Shown here: positions 33,485 through 45,338 of the stretch, one piece after another
How positions within the stretch are numbered: position 1 is the first letter of the stretch
Layout: every line of letters begins with the position of its first letter
DNA from: Pseudopyrenochaeta lycopersici
Lineage: Eukaryota > Ascomycota > Dothideomycetes > Pleosporales > Pseudopyrenochaetaceae
Assembly: GCA_003313425.1 (NCBI GenBank)
Contig: NHZP01000015.1
Coordinates: 620,001 to 684,000, forward strand
Reading direction: 5' to 3'
DNA: 64,000 nucleotides
Made by a program: the position numbers and the translations under genes
Notes under the pieces: model-generated
What the model saw: only the letters and a program-made list of their open reading frames with translations
What the model was told of the DNA's origin: nothing
Databases searched by the model: none

Positions 33485-34843
33485 TTAGAAGCTATCATCG
33501 AGATCGACCTGCCGTCGAACAAGACTCGGGCTGGCATCGTCCATGCCCCCGGTGGTGTCTGTGATGTCGCCGCCTGCTGTCATGAGTAGATCGTCAACGA
33601 TTCGTCTACTGGCTTCGCGAGCTGGCTCCAGGTTAGCAAATCTACTTAGGCATTGGTTGGTTGCACTCACCAGGCGTTTGCAGCAATTTACTCTGCGGAA
33701 TATGGAATTGAATCGTCTTTGGCGGGCTGAGGTCAATCTCAAACTCCTCTTCGTCGCTGTCGTCAAAAACAGTTCCAGTTCTGTGCAGACTCATTGGGGT
33801 TTTGCCCTTCCCAGGCGTCTGCACGCTAACACCTGGAGTTCGTGGCGTTTTGACCGGCGAGAAAATATCAGCACGAAGCTGAGGCGCTGGCGATGAGGGT
33901 GGTGACGAGTCTTCGGCCCATTTTGGTAGATTTGAGACAGCGCCACGAGGGGTTGGTGCACCGCGGTTGGCGGCTCTAGGGGTGAATGCGCCCGTCGGCT
34001 TATATTTCCTCGGGCTGATGATTGGTGTTGCTTGCACGCGAAACGTCTTGTCTAGGACGCGATGGAGTAGTGGGTCTTGGTTGGTGTACGTGTTCTTCGT
34101 TGCCGTCGGCTGCATGAAGGGCGAGGAGTCAAAGCCGGTCATGTCTGGCAAAGCCTGGGCCTTTCCCGGTGTGACTGGATCCAACCTGGGTGTTTTTGAG
34201 CCCCCAATATCTCCTCGGAACTCTTCTTTGAGAGCTTCATATGGCGATGACAGCCCTGCAAACTGCAGCTCTTGCCCGTCTTCTCCACCTGCGCCTTCCT
34301 TTTTTGTGGAATGCGGTGCACGTGGTGTGCTATGGCCAAGTGATGGCGAATCAAACGTGATAACAGACTCGAGGTCATCGGCCTGGGAGGAGGATGGTCT
34401 TGGTGGCGTCGTCACCCCGCCAGTGACCGTCTCATCTTCGACCGTTTCGTCATCGTATAGTTGCGACTGCTGCACCGCTGATTCATCTTGTTCTGGTGCC
34501 TCGTACCCAGAGAGCGACACATTCGCGCTGGCTTCGAAGAATTGTTTCCAGAACTACTGCAATTAGGATATGTCTTGGCCATGTGTGGATGGTGCGTACC
34601 TTTGAGCCTTCCCAAACCGCCTCGGAGTGTTTTCCATATTGTTCCACAATTGGCAGTATTCCTGTTGTTACAATACGGTGTGCGCGACTGAAGTTGTGGT
34701 CGATTTCTACTCCTGTCAGTCGCGTTGGTGGGGCACTCTGGGGTTTGTTTACCTTGCAGCGTCAGAGTTATAGACTGCTCCAGCTTCTCCAGTTCTTCTG
34801 TAAGCGACAAATTGCGCTGTGGCGCTACACTTTGTCGGGACAT
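33485..34843 (-). CDS. ASK1: DASH/Dam1 complex subunit Ask1
   Basis: Four exons: 34843-34753, 34706-34600, 34553-33671, 33621-33485; introns 46, 46 and 49 nt; 405 residues. The N-terminal 80 residues are the conserved Ask1 core: RNLSLTEELEKLEQSITLTLQ, then EIDHNFSRAHRIVTTGILPIVEQYG, then FWKQFFEASANVSLSGYEAP. The rest is Ser/Thr-Pro-rich and disordered, with many SP/TP sites (for example FSPVKTPRTPG), and ends in REASRRIVDDLLMTAGG. Family knowledge: Ask1 is part of the ten-protein ring that couples kinetochores to microtubule plus ends, and it is a Cdk1 substrate. Acceptors at exons 2, 3 and 4 were selected over nearby alternatives because only these keep the conserved frame. It ends 280 bp upstream of LSB6. 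Confidence 0.92.
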
Positions 34844-35415
34844 TGTGCACTTGAGAAGGCCCCGCAATCTGCTTGGTGATGTTGATCTTGCGACGCGTAC
34901 TTTGGGATGAAGACTCGCGAAGGTCGTCTAGCACTGATCTAGTAAGGCTAGCGGACCCCCGAAGCCTCCCCGCCGCAGCCACCTCTCAGTCCACCATGCG
35001 CATCTCATGTTCCTGTAGTTGACTCTCGTATCCGCAATGGTACCAACGACACACTACGGCTCGGAGGAAAGGCGCGGAACAGTCCCGCGTTGCTTCTGCT
35101 CGTAGCTCAAGTCTGTCAGGCAGAAGCAGTCTTTATTCCCATGAACGTCATGCTCCGGACATATTCGACCCGACTGTAGTTTCGAGGGAGGCCAATGACA
35201 AGGAGCTACGAGAGGGGTTGATGCATACTCCGCATATCCGGATAGCTTAATCGAGCTTCCCCGGTTTGTACTCTATTTGAGTATGGGGCAAGTGTATATA
35301 TGGACGCGGAGCCGCTAGATTTTCTCATTCTTGCTGTCCTTGATATATGCTTTCTCTTCATTCCTCGAGACCTGCTCTCTGTACAAGACAGTGCTTACAT
35401 TGGAATCAATACAAT
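34844..35415. promoter_or_regulatory. Divergent promoter between ASK1 and the SDR gene
   Basis: 572 bp between outward-facing starts. A TATATA element at 35295-35300 lies about 120 bp upstream of the SDR start and fits a plus-strand core promoter. No TATA element is obvious on the ASK1 side. Confidence 0.5.
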
Positions 35416-36422
35416 ATGGCGTTCCGTCTACCTGCACGAGCCCTTTGGCAAGCCTCACCAAAGTTCATAACCTCACCGCGTGTCTCAAGTCAGTTCCTGC
35501 AATGGAAGCGCCATTACGCAACACCGGCAACAGAGCAGGGTAGGACAGCAATTGTGACAGGCTCATCACGTGGAATGTATGGTTTGTCTTATTCTTAAGT
35601 GTATCTGGATACAATATCTGATTCTTAGCAGCGGCAAGGCAATTGCTCTTCGGCTAGCCAACGACGGCTACGACGTTTGCATCAATGATGTTGAAGCCAA
35701 CAATTCTGGCTGCGATGACGTGGTGAAAGAGATTCAAGGTCTCGGCCGCAAGTCATTCGCGTACACGGCCGATGTATCAAACCTAGAAGAGGTCCAGGGT
35801 TTGGTACAAGCATCAGTCTCCGAATTGGGCCCGTTAAACACAATGGTTGCCAATGCTGGCATTGCACAAGTCAAAGCACTCCTCGATCTTACCGAGCAGG
35901 ATATGAGGAGAATGTTTGAAGTCAACGGTAAGAACATCCCAACCCTAAAATGAACGCCTAGACATAATACCTTCTCCAGTATTCGGAGTATTCAATTGCT
36001 ATTCCACGGCAGCAAAACAAATGATATCACAAGGCTCTGGCGGCAAGATCCTTGGTGCCGCATCTATTGTGGCCTTCAAACCATTCGCCCTGCTCTCCCA
36101 CTACAGCGCCTCGAAATGGGCTGTCCGTGGCCTTACCCAAGCTTTTGCCATGGAAATGGCTACACACAACATCACTGTCAATGCTTACGCGCCTGGTATC
36201 GTTGGAACAGCAATGTGGGATCTTATTGACGAAAAATTGGGCGAGATACAGGGTGCGAAGAAGGGCGATACCATCAAGAAGTACACTAGTGAGTTGATTG
36301 CGCTGGGACGAACAAGTGTGCCGGAGGACGTCTCGAGCACGGTGAGTTTCTTGGCGAGCAAGGATAGCGATTATATGACTGGGCAAACGATTGTCATTGA
36401 CGGTGGTATTATCTTCACATAG
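35416..36422 (+). CDS. Short-chain dehydrogenase/reductase with mitochondrial-like N-terminus
   Basis: Three exons, 35416-35576, 35632-35927, 35980-36422; 299 residues. The first about 35 residues (MAFRLPARALWQASPKFITSPRVSS...) are Arg-rich, Ser-rich and free of acids, as in mitochondrial presequences; an in-frame ATG at 35347 could add 23 residues. Then a classical SDR: TGSSRGIG cofactor loop (48-55), split by intron 1; acidic residue after beta2 (CINDVEAN), favouring NAD(H); NAGIA; catalytic Ser about 181, Tyr194 and Lys198 (YSASK). It ends GQTIVIDGGIIFT. The core most resembles acetoin/diacetyl reductase (butanediol dehydrogenase)-type SDRs, but the substrate is not certain. Confidence 0.88.
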
Positions 36423-38340
36423 TGAGCAGAATCAAAATTGACAATTTTCTCATATCTTCTGTACCTTCGGTGGTGTTCTGTCGCGGACCGCGCTCATGAG
36501 AGTGCTGTTCTTTGAGCGTTTGGCGATTGGCATTAGGTGGACACTGCCAGAAGCGAGCCGATGAAAATGGCAGTGTTAGAATGCTTACTTCAATGCTGAA
36601 TGTCCGTTTGCACTTCACAAGATCATTCGTTTGCTGGTGTGCTGTACATAGATATAACACATGTGATCACTCCTGGCCCATTAGTACAAAGAACTTATCC
36701 AAGTATTCCTCACACCCCGCGCCCTCTCCATCAACAATAATAGGGCCAGAATTCACCCTTTCAATCTTGCAAATTACTATAAGTAATGTTCAACCACGAC
36801 ATGCACAGCACATCTCTACGACGGCAAATACATCACCGCGCACACAACTCATTCGCATCTCATGACTTGCGCAAGGCGCATTCACGATCCGTCGCAAACG
36901 AACCGTGTCACTGGCAGTACATGGCCTCGTCGTTGATAAACGACATTCGGGCTATGGCGCAACACATGCGGAATACGAGGATGCAGTGGCAAGAGGAGCG
37001 AGAACAGAGGCAGAAAGTTCTAATCGATGCAGCGTCACCTATAAATGTTACCTAAATTGTGCTCATGGTGGGTCAGAGGTATCTACGAGGAGTGGGTATA
37101 ATGTCTGTACGTCAATAGAAATAAGTGTGAAAGAGTTGCATAATATTTTAAAAAGCATATGTCAGTATGATTAAACAACTGGGTTCTACACTCACAATCA
37201 CGATATTTCGAGCCTTGGACCTCAAGTCGAAGATGGAACGGGTCCGATCATCAGTGGAGTATAGTTGAAGAATGATGGCTGAAGGCACCTCCAAGTGGCC
37301 ACAGATTAGACTAATCCAAGCCAGTCGATCCCATGCATGACACGAAAGTTTCGTCAAATCGTGTGCAACGTTGCTTTTCGGTGTTGTGGAGGTTGTTGAG
37401 GATGTGGATTGCTCAAATCGATATCGCTAGGCATGACCAACAACTAGTTGAACTACCCCAAACCTGTTCAAAAGTGAAAAGTGTAACGAATAATGCAATT
37501 GATTGAATGTTGAGTCTGAAAATGTGGAGAACGTCAACAATTGAACAGATAAGGCTAATCAAGTTCGACGCTTGACTGGAGTCGGTATCTCGATATCGAC
37601 AGCAATTGGTAGGCCTTTGATTGTGAACCATCACCACGTAATGTAGACGACATAGGATGTGTATAACCATCGATAGCACTAATTATAGTCAAAATCCAAT
37701 TCAATATTTGGTGCAACACCTATTCTCGTTTCTCTAGGGCCCGTTCCGTCGATCGTTGACGGGTGTCGCGGCCAAGCCCGTAGTCGCGTACCAAGTGTAC
37801 TCCCCCACAGCTTGCATCACCATTATTGTATGTGACTATGACGCCAGCGAGATAACGCCTCGAGGGTTTTTCGAGTATTTTACTCGGAAATTATGTTTAC
37901 TTCTGAGGTTCTCCTTGGAGGATGATACTTCAGGTTATTGTCAGGATATTGTCAGCACAAATTCTCGAGTATCTGTATCGTTCCTCAGCTTCTGCTTTTC
38001 TTTCTACACAATGATGTGTGTGCATTCTATATTTAGTGTGGCTTGATTTGTGTCAGTTAGCAGTAGGCTAGAGCATCGTACGTGATGGGGGATTGGTGTC
38101 CACGCAAAAACTCGTCTGTTGGAGAACTGGTTGTTGCTATCAAAATGCTGTCTAGGGTGGAACACGTTGACAGAGAAACGCGTGCCCACAGCGTTTCCCT
38201 GAGATTGCAAAATAATGGCTGCCGTGTTGCGGGGTTGGGACACCCTGTGTTCACGACGCCAACACATTTTCAAGCTAGTCGAGAAGCTGGCGGTTGGTCA
38301 ACGTGGATCAATCGTCTGCCCCAGACAACCATTGCGCGCG
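36423..38340. other. Intergenic, about 1.9 kb
   Basis: An 89-codon plus ORF from an ATG at 36786 encodes a His/Arg-rich start and a possible amphipathic helix (MAQHMRNTRMQWQEEREQRQ); it may be a small gene but has no other support. The rest is AT-rich with only short ORFs. Confidence 0.25.
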
Positions 38341-38349
38341 TATATAAAA
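38341..38349 (+). promoter_or_regulatory. TATA box followed by CT-rich tract
   Basis: TATATAAAA at 38341-38349 followed by a CT-rich run (38354-38380), a layout common at strongly expressed fungal promoters, 156 bp upstream of the ATG at 38497. Confidence 0.55.
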
Positions 38350-38496
38350 TCCTACCTTCTTCTTTCTTTCCACTTACTCAAGGTTTCGCTCATAACTACT
38401 ATCGGCCTTGTCATTTACTTTTTCGAGCCAATCTGGCAGATCATCAAGCGCCAGCGTGCGCTCTGCAATACAACTTATTTACAACAAGCACTTACA

Positions 38497-38838
38497 ATGT
38501 ACGGTCTGAATCTCAGCCGACGACGCAAGTATGGCCGCCACCACCCCAGCTTTTCATCTATATGGGACGAATATGGAGGGTACGGCGGTCTCGGCACTAT
38601 GTACGGCGGCTACGATGGCTTGTTCGACTCGACACCGACGTTCGGCTATGTTTATGGATCTGATATACCAAACAACGTCGAAGATGCAACACGGGCACAC
38701 ATGGAGGCAAAAATAGAACATGAGAAGGCAAAGGAGAAGTACAATGAAGCGAAAAAGCATTTTGAAGATTGCGAGAAGAAGGTGAAGGAAGCAGAAGTGA
38801 GACTGAATTGGGCGAAGGGTATCGGAGGTTACAGATGA
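38497..38838 (+). CDS. Small Gly/Tyr-rich protein with C-terminal coiled coil
   Basis: Single exon, 113 residues. The N-terminus is basic (RRRKYGRHH), followed by a Gly/Tyr-rich segment (YGGYGGLGTMYGGYDGLF) and then about 45 residues of strongly charged helix with heptad spacing (AHMEAKIEHEKAKEKYNEAKKHFEDCEKKVKEAEVRL), ending WAKGIGGYR. No signal peptide. The clean TATA box and CT tract upstream support a real gene. I do not recognise a family. Gly/Tyr-rich stretches with a coiled coil suggest self-association (inference). Confidence 0.6.
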   Translation: MYGLNLSRRRKYGRHHPSFSSIWDEYGGYGGLGTMYGGYDGLFDSTPTFGYVYGSDIPNNVEDATRAHMEAKIEHEKAKEKYNEAKKHFEDCEKKVKEAEVRLNWAKGIGGYR

Positions 38839-40178
38839 TTCACTTCGAGCAATCTGAGAGTAACATATTGGAAACTCGGGGGATATGGGATCTGGGGGAA
38901 GAACCAGTTTGATCGCCAACAGCCGTTGTACGAGGAAGGGGGTCGTGACCTTGTGGTTTGTTTACACGTGTATGCATGTTTGGAAGCATCCATATAACGG
39001 TGTCTGCGAAATATTTTGGGTGATTGGGAGGTTTGTGCTTCTTTCAATCCTGGATCTTACTTACTACGAGATCATTTTCGTTGTCTCTACGTAATCCCCA
39101 CAATTAGCAACAAGTATCGAAAAGTAAATTCCTAGTCTATACTCGATTATTGAGAGCCTGGACGAATTATTCATACATAACGGAGTTGAGCCACGAAAGG
39201 AACCCACGTGGTGCTGAGCAATTGCAACCATAATCTTTACCAATTTTAGTTTGTTGTCTCTAAGCCGTTTATGCCGAACGTCTCATGTTTCCACAAACCT
39301 TTTAGAATACCGTGCCAAAACCCATCAAGTTGACAATTGTGAAGAAATGTATTCGCCATTTGTTTTATTGCCATCGTTTGCAAGCTCGATGGTTGCCAAA
39401 GACTCAACTCGTCGCTCTGAGAAAAAAGCAACTGCGCTTTCTGTTCGTGTCTCGCTCATATCTCTTGCCTTTGCATCTGAATATGAAACAGATTGCGAGA
39501 TTATGAGTAATTCATTCCCCTTCTTCCGCCTAATAAGTTCAATAAACAAATATACCATAAGCTCCTGTGCGTTCTTGGACAATCTAGGAATTGCGCCTTA
39601 TATACTGGAAGCGCTTCACACAAATTTCAAAGAATATGGGTTCAGATCCAGCTCTGCGGTTGGAGTCTCATATAGAATGAGTGTTGTGTTTCCTTGTCCT
39701 TGATCTTCGATCCTTAAGCGAACGCAACCGTGCAATTTCTGCCAAATATGTCTCTAGAACTGCAAACTCACCCACACTGAGCATATCTTCAAGTTCGATT
39801 ATCCGACTTACCTCAGCACTAGGAAAGTGAGAGACAATCATGAGAGCTCATTTGCAGAGCTCGCTAACCGAACTAGAGGATCAAGACTACCATTAGACAG
39901 AGAGCTTCACCGTTACATTAACAAGCTTCGTAATTCGGCAAGGGAATACGCACTTGACAAGTGCAATTCCAGAGGCTTATCACGTGGAAGAATTCCAAAA
40001 CCGTAGTGCCTATTGGATGCACGATAGTGGGACAACTTATAAGCGCAGATGTAGTGTCATCTTCAGCAGGCCAAAATGCGAGACCTTAGCCCGATTCAGC
40101 ATTGGGCTAGTAGATCGGTTATACTTTATGGGAACACGAACAGATTAATTTCGTAAGAAGATCGATGATCTACATAGA
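38839..40178. other. Intergenic, about 1.3 kb, with a possible gene relic on the minus strand
   Basis: On the minus strand, about 39835 down to 39690, an ATG-led reading gives MIVSHFPSAEVSRIIELEDM and continues with coding-like sequence. A second fragment at 39582-39325 gives NAQELMVYLFIELIRRKKGNELL. Stops and frame changes lie between them and I cannot join them with credible introns. They may be parts of one decayed or badly spliced gene. The plus strand shows no better reading. Confidence 0.25.
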
Positions 40179-42784
40179 TCAGGGGCTTTGACAAGCTTCA
40201 TCCGAAGGCGAAGTACCGTTGTCCCCCTTTTGTTTCTTGTCCTGCACTACGACAAAACTCCACATTTCCCTCCAGAAACCATCTTGCCACCTCCGTGGCC
40301 TTTGTTCTAAAATATCTTGAATCCGTTGTCTCTCCTCTCTTTGCGCCCTTTGCGCATCCATCTCATCTAACATCTCTGGGCTGAATCCAAGATCCCTCTG
40401 TATTATGCTGTCTGTTGGTGCCTTATACCAATCTGTTCGTGATGAGCCACCATAGGCTGAACGACCATCCCAAGGCGACTCTAGCTCGATGGCAGAGGAA
40501 GTGTTGTGGGACATGTTTGCGGTGGAAGGCATGCGGCGGGCTGACTTTGGGTGCGATTGCTCGAGAAATTGGAGATCTGCAAGGATGTAATGTGATGGTG
40601 CAAGGTCACGCAGATCGACACGGAAGGAGCGTGGTGTGATGTATTTGTAAGTTAGATAGAATGTCGTGAAGATGACGGGCTGTGATTGTTTCAGCAATAG
40701 GGCTAGGAAATGGCTGAGCATAACAAAAACTAAAACTTACTCCTAGATAATATCCTATCACATCAAACGTCAACGCAATCTGCGTCTTGAGAGTCTTAGT
40801 TGATGTCAAATGGTTCCGAGCAATGAGGATGTACAATGGCGGAATGCCAGACCACACAATTACGAATGCACATCCAACAATAGCGATGTAGGCTGGTAGT
40901 GGCTGCCAACGCGACTTGAAGAGTCTCGTGATGTAGAGTTCGGAGTCGCGCTCGAACAGACCTCTTTTCTCCATAATATTGAGTCTGGAACAAGGTCAAT
41001 TGTTAACACATGATATTCAGGATATCACATACCCCTCTTTGAACCTAAGGAAAGTGAACATAAGAGTTATGTTGACCGACGCCATCATCCCAGTATAGAG
41101 CTCGGAAAGGGTGATGCGAGGTTGCGAATATGTATATTTGCTCAAGCCAATCAGAGACAAGAATCCCAGCGCAGAACAGAGAAGGATCGAAGCGAGTGGT
41201 GTATGCCCATTGTTTGTTCGTCCGAAGATGTTCGCGATTTTGGTCGGCATATATGTCTGTGCTAATGTGAAGACTGCTCGAGATGCCGCATAGAGTGCAG
41301 TGTTTCTGGCTTTTGTCAGTGAGCAACCTTATCTGGAATAGCGTGGCTCTCACGCTGCCGTATAAGCTGATATTATAAAGAAAAGGTTCAGCGCCTTAGG
41401 CAAGCCACGCAAGCCTGAGGATTCGACCGCGATGACGAACGGTGACAGCGACATGCCCCCTTTCTTTGTCGCCCACAACCGTGGCAAATTGGGATCTGCA
41501 TAGTTGACGTTTGCCCCAGCGGACAGTAATGTAAGTGGATAAAGAGATAGTGGTACAATGTAGACGAAAGACATGGCTAAAGGAACGTCTTTCCATGGAT
41601 CTTTCGCTTCGCCAGCGGTCATTGCCACGATTTCACCACCTTTGCAGGAGAACATGGCTAATGTAACAGCGGTACTGGTAATAGCAATTAGTTTCACAGT
41701 ACGCTAGAGATTCCCATACATACAGAAAGGCAAACAAGCGCCCTCCAGATCCAGGGATCCCAAAATCGACATCGTCTACTCCGGAGCTTCCCAGGGTCGG
41801 GGTCGCAGTACTTTCAAAACCAGTCGGTTTCCATCCTGGTGTGAATGCATGCGTAGTATAATCTACACATGTATGAGTAATAGCTATGGAATAGATATGT
41901 TGACTGACTTGTCTGGAACTCTGTTGACCTTGGCCCGAAACCTGTCGTAATGATCAAATCTCGTACTGCGAAGTAAATATACTTTCGAAAATACCTCCAA
42001 CGTTGACAATCAACATGAGGATGCAGCAGAGCACAAACAAACTAAGTTTGAACCACATGATAATCTGGCTATTGGTGAGCCAAGAAACGAATCATAGAGT
42101 TAGGAGGATGTAGTACCCTCTCGAGACCGCCATAGAACTATTAATTGTCAATCTAACGCGATATAAGTCAAGTGAGACACCTTACCTTCACACCCACACA
42201 GTGTGAAATGGTCGTCAGAGCAATAAAGAATACATTGATTCCTATCTCAGTTTCGACATTGTGTTTCTTGGGTTTATCTTTCAATAGCGCTGTTAGTTCG
42301 GCCGATTGGGCGTTTAAGATTGCCATCGAGCAAATGTTCGACAAACTTGTGCCGTTAGCAAAACCTCGGAAGGATATGTAGTGGTGATGTTGCCTACACA
42401 TAAGATGCGCCCACAGCGAAGCCTGCAGCGGGATCGAGAAATTTGTGGGGTAGGTCAATCAAGGTGCCTGTTAGGGGCCTACAGGTGACCATCTCCGTAA
42501 GTGTGTAAAGAATACATGCCGTGATACCTCCGGCAATAATATAGCCTGTGTGAGATGACATATTAGTACAATATCTTACCAGGACCTAATGCTTCGCGCT
42601 CACTCAAAACTCCTCCAAGAGAACCAGTGACGGCTATCAAATTCCCAGAAGTCACGAAAATTCCTGCACCAACGCAGCCCGATATACCTATACCCGCCAA
42701 TTGGGGGCGAGTCAACACCCGATCCAAATGCTCGTACCAAGCTGCACGATAGTCCGTTCGGTCGAGCAGTCGTTGGTCAACCAT
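40179..42784 (-). CDS. Amino-acid permease (APC superfamily, yeast AAT-like), 11 exons
   Basis: Minus-strand exons: 42784-42580, 42545-42398, 42345-42186, 42137-42117, 42064-41995, 41941-41909, 41862-41724, 41674-41354, 41305-41033, 40984-40741, 40679-40179; 704 residues, every junction phase-consistent. Seen: the TM1 motif LAGIGISGCVGAGIFVTSG; EMVTCRPLTGTLIDLPHKFLDPAAGFAVGASY (the permease EM.xxxP.xGT.. region); FYGGLERIIMWFKLSLFVL; NVGGFGPRST; FTPGWKPTGFE; GGEIVAMTAGEAKDPWKDVP; and ANTALYAASRAVFTLAQ. Family role: proton-coupled uptake of amino acids at the plasma membrane. Unusual points: exon 4 is 21 nt, exon 6 is 33 nt, intron 1 is only 34 nt, and the C-terminal hydrophilic tail (about 125 residues, SHPKSARRMPST...) is long, so the protein exceeds the usual 520-600 residues. 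Confidence 0.88.
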
Positions 42785-43625
42785 AATTCTTCAGTACGGC
42801 GGTTGAATCTAGGCTAGAGGTTGGCGCACAGCTTCAGCAACACAAGATCCAGTTATTCGAAGCTGACGAACATCTGAGCAGTGCGATAGCATTTGAGATG
42901 TTTAAGTCAAAAAGACGTCCCGCTTCTTGGCAATATCTGGAGAGTTCAATCTTCCAGAGATTGACAAGGTTGTAAACATAGGAGCAGTCTACCCTATCAA
43001 GGCTAAAGTGGGTCCTGACGGTAACGCTGTATGGGGGCGAAATCTTCAACTATCGGTTTGATGACAATATACAGCGGCGGGAGATGAAGTTGCACCCATG
43101 TTAGACTTCTGTATGGCGCCGTACCCCTGCTTGTCTGGCAAATAAGCGGTTGCGGATTGAACACCGCTGTCTCCGATCAGTACAGTTATACGAGCGATGC
43201 GAACGTAAATAGGAACCGAATCATGATTTAGCACGTGGGACATCATTTATCGTTTCTTACCGTGAAGCCACAATATAAACGGTTTCCAAGATTGATCATA
43301 GATACGAATTGATGCCTGAAGAGCTGTGCTATACGGAACACCCTGGTCGTATCGCTGTGATGTGTGTCCAGGATGGCTGCAACGACATTGCAAGAAAATA
43401 GCCCTGTCACTAAGTGCATCGAGATCCGAGTCCGTGGCTGAGGAAAGCGAGAAGGGATAAGCCCCGCTATCTAATTTGAAAGCTGAGATTTACCCAACGA
43501 ACTTGAAAGTTAACAAACTTATCCAGGCCATCGGGGAGCGTTTACGCAGACTCATGCACGCTTCGTATTTTGTTTAACGGCCTTGACGGGCTTAATGACT
43601 GTGCTGCGACCAAGATGAGCCAACA
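42785..43625. other. Divergent intergenic region, 841 bp
   Basis: Promoters of the permease (minus) and the propeller-like gene (plus). Short ORFs only; no clear TATA box or repeat. Confidence 0.4.
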
Positions 43626-45338
43626 ATGTCCTCGATTCAACACAGCTCGAGAGCCTCGCGGCGAAGCTCAACAACGGTCGGCGACTTCCGAGTGTTGATA
43701 TCCTCAAAAGGCGCCGAATTTGAGGGCAAACTCGAGCGCCATAGATTTCGGAAGCCCATGCCAGATATCGCAACTGCTATCTCTACCTCAGGATGGCTTG
43801 CGACAGCCTCACATGACAAGGTCCGACTGTACAATATGAACGAGATCAGGTCCGCCTCCTTGGGTGGAGCAAAGAGAATCTGTACAACGATCAGGTGCAG
43901 CAATGAATGGGGAAAGATACGTGCAATCGCGCTGTCGCATGATATGCTTGCAATCGTGACATATACTCACCTTGCGCTGTTTGAGTATGCAGTACATGGA
44001 GGCGCGGACCAGGTTCTTATCGACACGAAGATCATCAATCCAAACCAAGCATGGACTCCCCAATCGGTCGCAATACGGCAGGTGGATCTTGTTGGTATAG
44101 ATGAAGTGCCCTTCTTCTGGATAGCCATTGGGGGACAAGGACTCCATGGAGTGAGGGTATACAAGTATACCCAACGAAATGGATATGGCGCCCAGAGCGA
44201 GCGATTGACTCTAAGCTGCCCAGGAAATGCCAGTTCAGTGAGGATTGTCGGGTTCTCGCCAGAGCAACCCACCGCGGCAGACTGCATCATCATTTTTGGC
44301 GCAACAGATTCAAATTGGGTATACTGTTGGGGTTTGGGGGAAAAACTAACATGTCGAACTCCGGATCCTAGTTGGATGTTTAATTGCGATGCGCGGAAAG
44401 GGGGAATGGTATGTACAGAGATACTAGAAAGTTCCTACAAGAACTCTGACCAGTGCTAGTCGCACGTAAACGCGATACGATCAGCCCAAATCTTCTTGAC
44501 ACCTCCTATGAATACCTACCTCTTTTGTGCAGTCGATCAGAAGCATGGATCGCAAACAGTCCGAAGTTTCATCATACCCCTCGACGACGCGAACCGAGAC
44601 AGGGACATGCTGCTTGATATTTGTCACGAATTATCGTGTGATATTGTTGGAAGGAATGTGCTCTGCGGTGGAGTGTCTCCAAATGGCCAATTCGTTGCAC
44701 TCGTCGAGGAGGGCATAATGCGGCTGCTGACGTTGCAGCCTGCAGATTCGTGCAGCCTGACTTGTGTCTCGGCACCGAAGCCGCTTGAGTGGCGTTCATC
44801 TTTAGTGTCAACGACCGCAGACATATCGGGAATATCTTTATTGATACAGGAAGAGCAAGGAACACTCAACATTACGGGGATAGATGGTCGAGGTACGGTC
44901 GAATCAAGGAGCGTCAATGTTCAAGATCGCACCCCCCAAGAGAGTCCCGTAATGATCCAGCAATGGCCATCAGCGACATCTAGCCAGAGTAGTATAAGGT
45001 ACGAATTGCTTGGAGATGTTAGAGAAATGCATGAGATGCCTGCCGATAGTTGTGTAAGATATGAACTTTCGCATGGAGAAAGCAGAGTGCACAATCTTGC
45101 CAAATCTCCAGATAATGATTCGAGCACCAACTGCAGTAGGTATTCAGGACCGGCAGACGAGAGGAGAGTTGTTGAAAGAAGATTCGAAGAAGTTAGAATT
45201 GAGAGATGGTCGCAACGAGTCCCAGTATATCAAGAATCTTACCAGCGTGAGCTGTCGAACGTGGAGAAGGAATCCGCCTCCTCCTCTTCCTCTCCTCCAC
45301 CTCCCATCCTAGGCTACAGAGACAGATGGAACAATTGA
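43626..45338 (+). CDS. Orphan beta-propeller-like (WD40-like) protein
   Basis: Two exons, 43626-44408 and 44460-45338, with a 51-nt phase-0 intron (ARKGGM|SHVNAIRSAQIFL); 553 residues. After a Ser/Arg start (SRASRRSSTTVGD), residues about 25-400 alternate short hydrophobic strands in a way typical of propeller blades: TSGWLATASHDKVRLYNM, IRAIALSHDMLAIVTYTHLALFEY, FWIAIGGQGLHGVRVYKY, LCGGVSPNGQFVALVEEGIMRLL. WD dipeptides are not conserved, so I call it propeller-like only. The last 130 residues are polar and charged (ERRVVERRFEEVRIERWSQR) with a Ser/Pro run before ILGYRDRWNN. I recognise no specific orthologue; a scaffold role is inference. Confidence 0.7.
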
